DNA of 24,787 bases, taken from an uncultured Bacillaceae bacterium (GTDB taxonomy: Bacteria > Bacillota > Bacilli > Bacillales > Amphibacillaceae). Of this stretch, positions 21,628 to 24,787 are shown one piece after another. The first letter of the stretch is position 1, and each line of letters begins with the position of its first letter. A program made the position numbers and the translations under genes. Under the pieces are notes generated by a model, which was not told the DNA's origin, did not search any database, and was given only the letters and a program-made list of their open reading frames with translations. Location of the stretch: assembly GCA_937925695.1 (NCBI GenBank), contig CALAMD010000059.1, positions 1 to 24,787 of the forward strand, read 5' to 3'.

Positions 21628-23004
21628 TCACGCTTCTTCATCATGTTCATCTTCTACAAGGTCAACACTTGGTAATTCCAAAGTGAATGTTGTTCCTTCA
21701 CCCACTTTACTTTTAACAAAAATTCTCCCACCATGGGCATCGGTTATGGCTTTGGCGATGGCTAAGCCTAGACCAGTTCCTCCCGTTTCCCGACTACGTG
21801 CTTTATCCAAGCGGTAGAAACGGTCAAAAATATGCTTCTGGTCTTCTTCTGGTATACCTTGTCCAAAATCAATCACTTGAAGGATGGCTTTATCTTCGTA
21901 TTCAAAAATATTGATATTAATGTCTTGTTCACTATATTTTAACCCATTATCAATTAAGATATAGATGATTTGTTGTAATTGAGCTTCATTCCCATTAACC
22001 CAAAGGGGTGTTGGTGGCTTTTGTAAGTGAATGTTCCGTTGATAAGCACCTTTAAATCGTTGAATCACTTTTTCGCACAGTGCAATTACATTTATGATCT
22101 CATAGGAAGCTTCATTTTCACTCTTCGCCAACATCAATAATTGCTCGACTAACTTTTGCATCCGATCAGCTTCTGACTCGATTGCCTGCACCGATTCCTC
22201 AAAAACTTGTGGATGATCTTTACCTCGTCTATTCAATAGTTGTGCATAGCTTTTTACGATTGAAATTGGCGTCTTAAGTTCATGGGAAGCATTAGACACA
22301 AACATTTCTTGTTTCTCAAAGTTATTTTTCAATTCATCTATTAAATCATTAAAGGTCTCTTCCATTTCGTACAGTTCATCACGGGACCGGCTTTGCAAAT
22401 TAATTTTTTTCCATTGCCTATGTTGAATATTTTCCCGCATTGTATTTGTTAATGTTTTAATTGGTCCTAATAGGAAGCGTCCAAGTATTGTACTCCCAAT
22501 CACTGTTGGCAACAACATGAGCAGAGATGCAATTGACAACACATAAAATAACGTCGTCATCGTGCGCTTTAACGTAATTAAATACTCAGACACTTCTAAT
22601 GTGACTACTTCACCATTTTCCCAAATGATCGGTTTAGATATCACGGCGATATGGATATTGTCATCATTTTTAATAATTTTCTTCTGTTCGTATGAAGTAA
22701 ATTCGCCTGGTAGATGACGATATTCACTATCTTTAGTTATCAATAATATAGGTTCACTCTCTTGTTCAGTATAAATACGGATCATACCATTTTGAGGTAA
22801 AAATGCGTTAAGCAACTCTTTATTTGGAATATCCGGATTTGCCTGTAATGTGGATACGATTGTATTTGTTTGTTCGGATAATTCATCTAATTCACTTTGA
22901 GAAGAAATGTTATAAAACAAATAGTAGATCGAAGTATTAATTAAGAGAATTAACAGAAACATAAACAGGCTGGAAAATAATTGTATTTTGGTACGTAACT
23001 TCAT
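21628..23004 (-). CDS. Sensor histidine kinase (HAMP, HisKA, HATPase), YkoH-like
   Basis: A 458-residue membrane kinase. TM1 lies at about 9-30, an extracytoplasmic sensor domain at 31-147, TM2 at about 150-172, HAMP at about 173-226, then the HisKA box FVSNASHELKTPISIVKSYAQLL with phospho-acceptor His241. ATPase motifs are DNGLKYS (N), DFGQGIPEEDQKHIFDRFYR (G1/F) and GTGLGLAIAK (G2). The stimulus is unknown. It overlaps the response-regulator gene by four bases (ATGA), so the pair is translationally coupled. The next gene downstream encodes the PepSY protein, a candidate target or partner. Confidence 0.94.
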   Translation of the reverse strand: MKLRTKIQLFSSLFMFLLILLINTSIYYLFYNISSQSELDELSEQTNTIVSTLQANPDIPNKELLNAFLPQNGMIRIYTEQESEPILLITKDSEYRHLPGEFTSYEQKKIIKNDDNIHIAVISKPIIWENGEVVTLEVSEYLITLKRTMTTLFYVLSIASLLMLLPTVIGSTILGRFLLGPIKTLTNTMRENIQHRQWKKINLQSRSRDELYEMEETFNDLIDELKNNFEKQEMFVSNASHELKTPISIVKSYAQLLNRRGKDHPQVFEESVQAIESEADRMQKLVEQLLMLAKSENEASYEIINVIALCEKVIQRFKGAYQRNIHLQKPPTPLWVNGNEAQLQQIIYILIDNGLKYSEQDININIFEYEDKAILQVIDFGQGIPEEDQKHIFDRFYRLDKARSRETGGTGLGLAIAKAITDAHGGRIFVKSKVGEGTTFTLELPSVDLVEDEHDEEA

Positions 23005-23693
23005 TGTTCTTGATCCTTTATCGTATATCCGACACCGCGGACAGTTTCAATATATGGGTATTCAAAATCATGGTCAATCTTACGACGTAAATAACGAATA
23101 TATACATCGACAACGTTCGTATCGCCATAATAATCATAGCCCCATACTTGCTCAATAATTTGCTTCCTTGTCAGCACAATATTTTTATTTTCTAATAGAC
23201 AAACTAGCAAATCAAATTCACGGGGTGTTAGCTCAATAGCTTGTTCGGATCGTGTTACTTCCCGTCGATTGAGATCAACGATTAAATCTCCGACCTGTAA
23301 CTGATTAGCCGGCGTCGTTGTCGTCAATGGCCTTCTTAAATGGGCTCTAATTCTTGCCAGTAATTCTTCGATTTGAAAGGGTTTCGTTACATAATCATTG
23401 GCTCCTAAATCAAGACCGCTCACTTTATCATGGACTTCATCCCGGGCCGTTAATAAAATGATTGGTGTTAGTTCATCTTCACGTCTAATTCTTCTCAGCA
23501 CCTCAAGGCCACTTAAACCAGGTAACATAATATCAAGCAAAACCAAATCCCATTTATTATCAACCATGGTTTGCAAGGCTTCATGCCCATCATGGGCAAC
23601 TTCCGTTTCATATCCTTCATATTCTAGTTCTAGCTGTAACACCCGACTTAATTTTTTCTCATCTTCTACAATTAATATCTTCGGTGTAGCCAT
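23001..23693 (-). CDS. OmpR-family response regulator, YkoG-like
   Basis: A 230-residue regulator. The receiver domain (1-120) has the acidic pair Glu10/Asp11, phospho-acceptor Asp54 in LVLLDIMLPGLSG and the conserved Lys in DYVTKPFQIEELLARI. The C-terminal winged helix shows LTPREFDLLVCLLENKNIVLTRKQIIEQVWGYDYYGDTNVVDVYIRYLRRKI. The ATG at 23693 follows AGGTGATG. It starts 40 bases after the DUF368 stop with no terminator visible between, so co-transcription with that gene is likely. Confidence 0.95.
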   Translation of the reverse strand: MATPKILIVEDEKKLSRVLQLELEYEGYETEVAHDGHEALQTMVDNKWDLVLLDIMLPGLSGLEVLRRIRREDELTPIILLTARDEVHDKVSGLDLGANDYVTKPFQIEELLARIRAHLRRPLTTTTPANQLQVGDLIVDLNRREVTRSEQAIELTPREFDLLVCLLENKNIVLTRKQIIEQVWGYDYYGDTNVVDVYIRYLRRKIDHDFEYPYIETVRGVGYTIKDQEQ

Positions 23694-23733
23694 ATCATCA
23701 CCTGCTCCTCATGAAAATTATCTTGGTGCATAG

Positions 23734-24543
23734 TTAATATTCAATTCTTCCTAATATATACGCAGCGAATAACCCAATAACAAAAGCCAGAACGCTTAGT
23801 AAGAAAAACGTGGTGTTTGCAGGCCACCCTGGAAAAATAACAATGATCGCGCCAATTACCATACCAATGATGAATGCATAGGTACCTGTCTCATATCGAT
23901 TAAAAAAATAATTGATGATTTTACTCAACATTAACACACCAACGAGAATTCCAAATCCTGTTACGATAATTACATCGAATTGAAACTCACTAAGGGCATG
24001 GATCAAAGTAGGATAGACACCGATTACTAATAATAAAAATGATCCACTAATACCGGGTAGTATCATCGCAGCACTGCCGATAATTCCAGCAAAAAACAAT
24101 AAGAGATAAGTGGATAGCGTACGATCCGTAATCAACTCGGCTTGCTGATCTTGGGTAAATATCATGGAAGCAATCAAGAGAACACCAATGATTAAAATGA
24201 CGTAATGGTTGAGCCGAAAATTTTCTTTTACTTTAGCTTCACGAAATAAATAAGGAAGAATTCCGATGATCAAGCCTAGAAAAAAGTAAAAAGTCGGTCC
24301 TTGATAATGCGTAAACAGCCAACTCATAATCCGTGCCAGTGTAAACATCGCCAGCACAATCCCAACTCCAAGGGGAATTAAGAAACCTAAATGTTTACGC
24401 CAGTCCTTACTAAAAATGCCATTAATGGCAGCGATCAATTGATCATAGATACCGAGGATAACGGCAACGGTACTACTACTTATTCCCGGAATAACTTCAG
24501 TAGAGCCCATAATCAGTCCACGATAAATATTTTTCCATTCCAT
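23734..24543 (-). CDS. DUF368 membrane protein (PopT-type undecaprenyl-phosphate transporter family)
   Basis: A 269-residue polytopic membrane protein with about eight to nine hydrophobic helices. DUF368 hallmarks are near the N terminus, RGLIMGSTEVIPGISSSTVAVILGIYDQLIAAING, and the inverted-repeat counterpart AGIIGSAAMILPGISGSFLLLVIGVYPTLI in the second half (PGIS twice, as expected of the pseudosymmetric fold). Members of this family (PopT) have been reported to return undecaprenyl phosphate across the membrane, with a role alongside DedA-type UptA; that function is inferred here. The ATG at 24543 has AGGAG nine bases upstream. It heads the likely DUF368-RR-HK transcript. Confidence 0.9.
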   Translation of the reverse strand: MEWKNIYRGLIMGSTEVIPGISSSTVAVILGIYDQLIAAINGIFSKDWRKHLGFLIPLGVGIVLAMFTLARIMSWLFTHYQGPTFYFFLGLIIGILPYLFREAKVKENFRLNHYVILIIGVLLIASMIFTQDQQAELITDRTLSTYLLLFFAGIIGSAAMILPGISGSFLLLVIGVYPTLIHALSEFQFDVIIVTGFGILVGVLMLSKIINYFFNRYETGTYAFIIGMVIGAIIVIFPGWPANTTFFLLSVLAFVIGLFAAYILGRIEY

Positions 24544-24787
24544 TGTCTAAATCTCCTCTATTCACAATCGGTTTTCATTATTATCATGTTTATTTCATAA
24601 CGATATCATAACAAATTACTAGTTGCTTGAATATTATTATTAACATTTTTTATTTTACATTTTGAGATGATTTGATAATCTTAGTAGAAAGCTATGAAAA
24701 CTCATTAGCTTTTCTAGTAATAACAGACAGAAGCTATCATCTATATTTATACAATAACAAACAAGGCTTCTGAATTAAATGGGGGTT
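24544..24787. other. Right-edge non-coding region
   Basis: AT-rich, 244 bases, with no reading frame. It holds the tentative DUF368 promoter and an imperfect stem-loop at about 24681-24722 (TAGAAAGCTA / TAGCTTTTCTA, one bulge, inner TGA/TCA pair). That stem has no T-run on either side, so it is not an obvious terminator. Confidence 0.45.
24605..24613 (-). promoter_or_regulatory. Possible extended -10 promoter of the DUF368 gene
   Basis: On the minus strand TGTTATGAT is an extended -10 (TATGAT one mismatch from consensus) about 60 bases upstream of the start codon. No good -35 is seen. Confidence 0.35.

Noticed and set aside
21594..21690. Plus-strand AAGGAG followed by ATG and a 25-codon frame antisense to the histidine kinase end
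   Set aside because: Very short, overlaps the conserved kinase 3' end, no promoter or terminator seen; likely chance.

Overview
The window reads as a chromosomal segment of a low-GC, endospore-forming member of the Bacillaceae. Three things support this: AT-rich intergenic DNA, strong AGGAGG-type ribosome binding sites with frequent TTG starts, and a gene order that closely follows the cshA-acpS-ydcC-alr-ndoAI-ndoA-rsbRSTUVW-sigB-rsbX-tex-ydcK-trnS block known from Bacillus subtilis. Sporulation-linked genes (a ydcC-type lipoprotein, a YppG-like protein, a sigma-E-like promoter) fit a spore former. The proteins are clearly diverged from B. subtilis, so an Oceanobacillus/Gracilibacillus-type relative is plausible, but I cannot name a genus from sequence alone. 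Nearly everything is on the minus strand; only the catalase and a rhomboid protease are on the plus strand.

Left part (1-5250): the 5' part of a tRNA-Asn gene with a strong promoter, an SprT-family metalloprotease-like protein, a catalase on the opposite strand with a textbook PerR box, and Tex. Catalase and tex converge on one bidirectional terminator. Centre-left (5250-10320): a complete general stress regulon locus, rsbR-rsbS-rsbT-rsbU-rsbV-rsbW-sigB-rsbX. It runs from a stressosome scaffold (RsbR/RsbS), through switch kinase RsbT and phosphatase RsbU, to the RsbV/RsbW partner switch on sigma-B, with feedback phosphatase RsbX last. A sigma-A-type promoter precedes rsbR and a sigma-B-type promoter sits between rsbU and rsbV, as in the classical autoregulated operon. 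Two terminators separate it from the mazEF toxin-antitoxin pair upstream.

Centre (10450-16980): mazE/mazF, alanine racemase, the ydcC lipoprotein with a long upstream gap carrying a sigma-E-like promoter, acpS, a rhomboid protease and the DEAD-box helicase cshA. A long structured hairpin lies between the convergent rhomboid and cshA genes.

Right part (17095-24787): an alpha/beta-hydrolase, a yppG-like gene whose start lies in one arm of a 97-bp imperfect palindrome, a two-gene ABC transporter, a secreted double-PepSY protein with an Asp/His-rich linker, an OmpR-type two-component system, and a DUF368 membrane protein of the family recently linked to undecaprenyl-phosphate recycling. The last four genes form a likely envelope-stress neighbourhood.

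I did not find a clearly new multi-gene system. The most interesting items are regulatory: the palindrome over the yppG start, the 411-bp gap before ydcC, the structured element after the rhomboid gene, and the PepSY/two-component/DUF368 neighbourhood.
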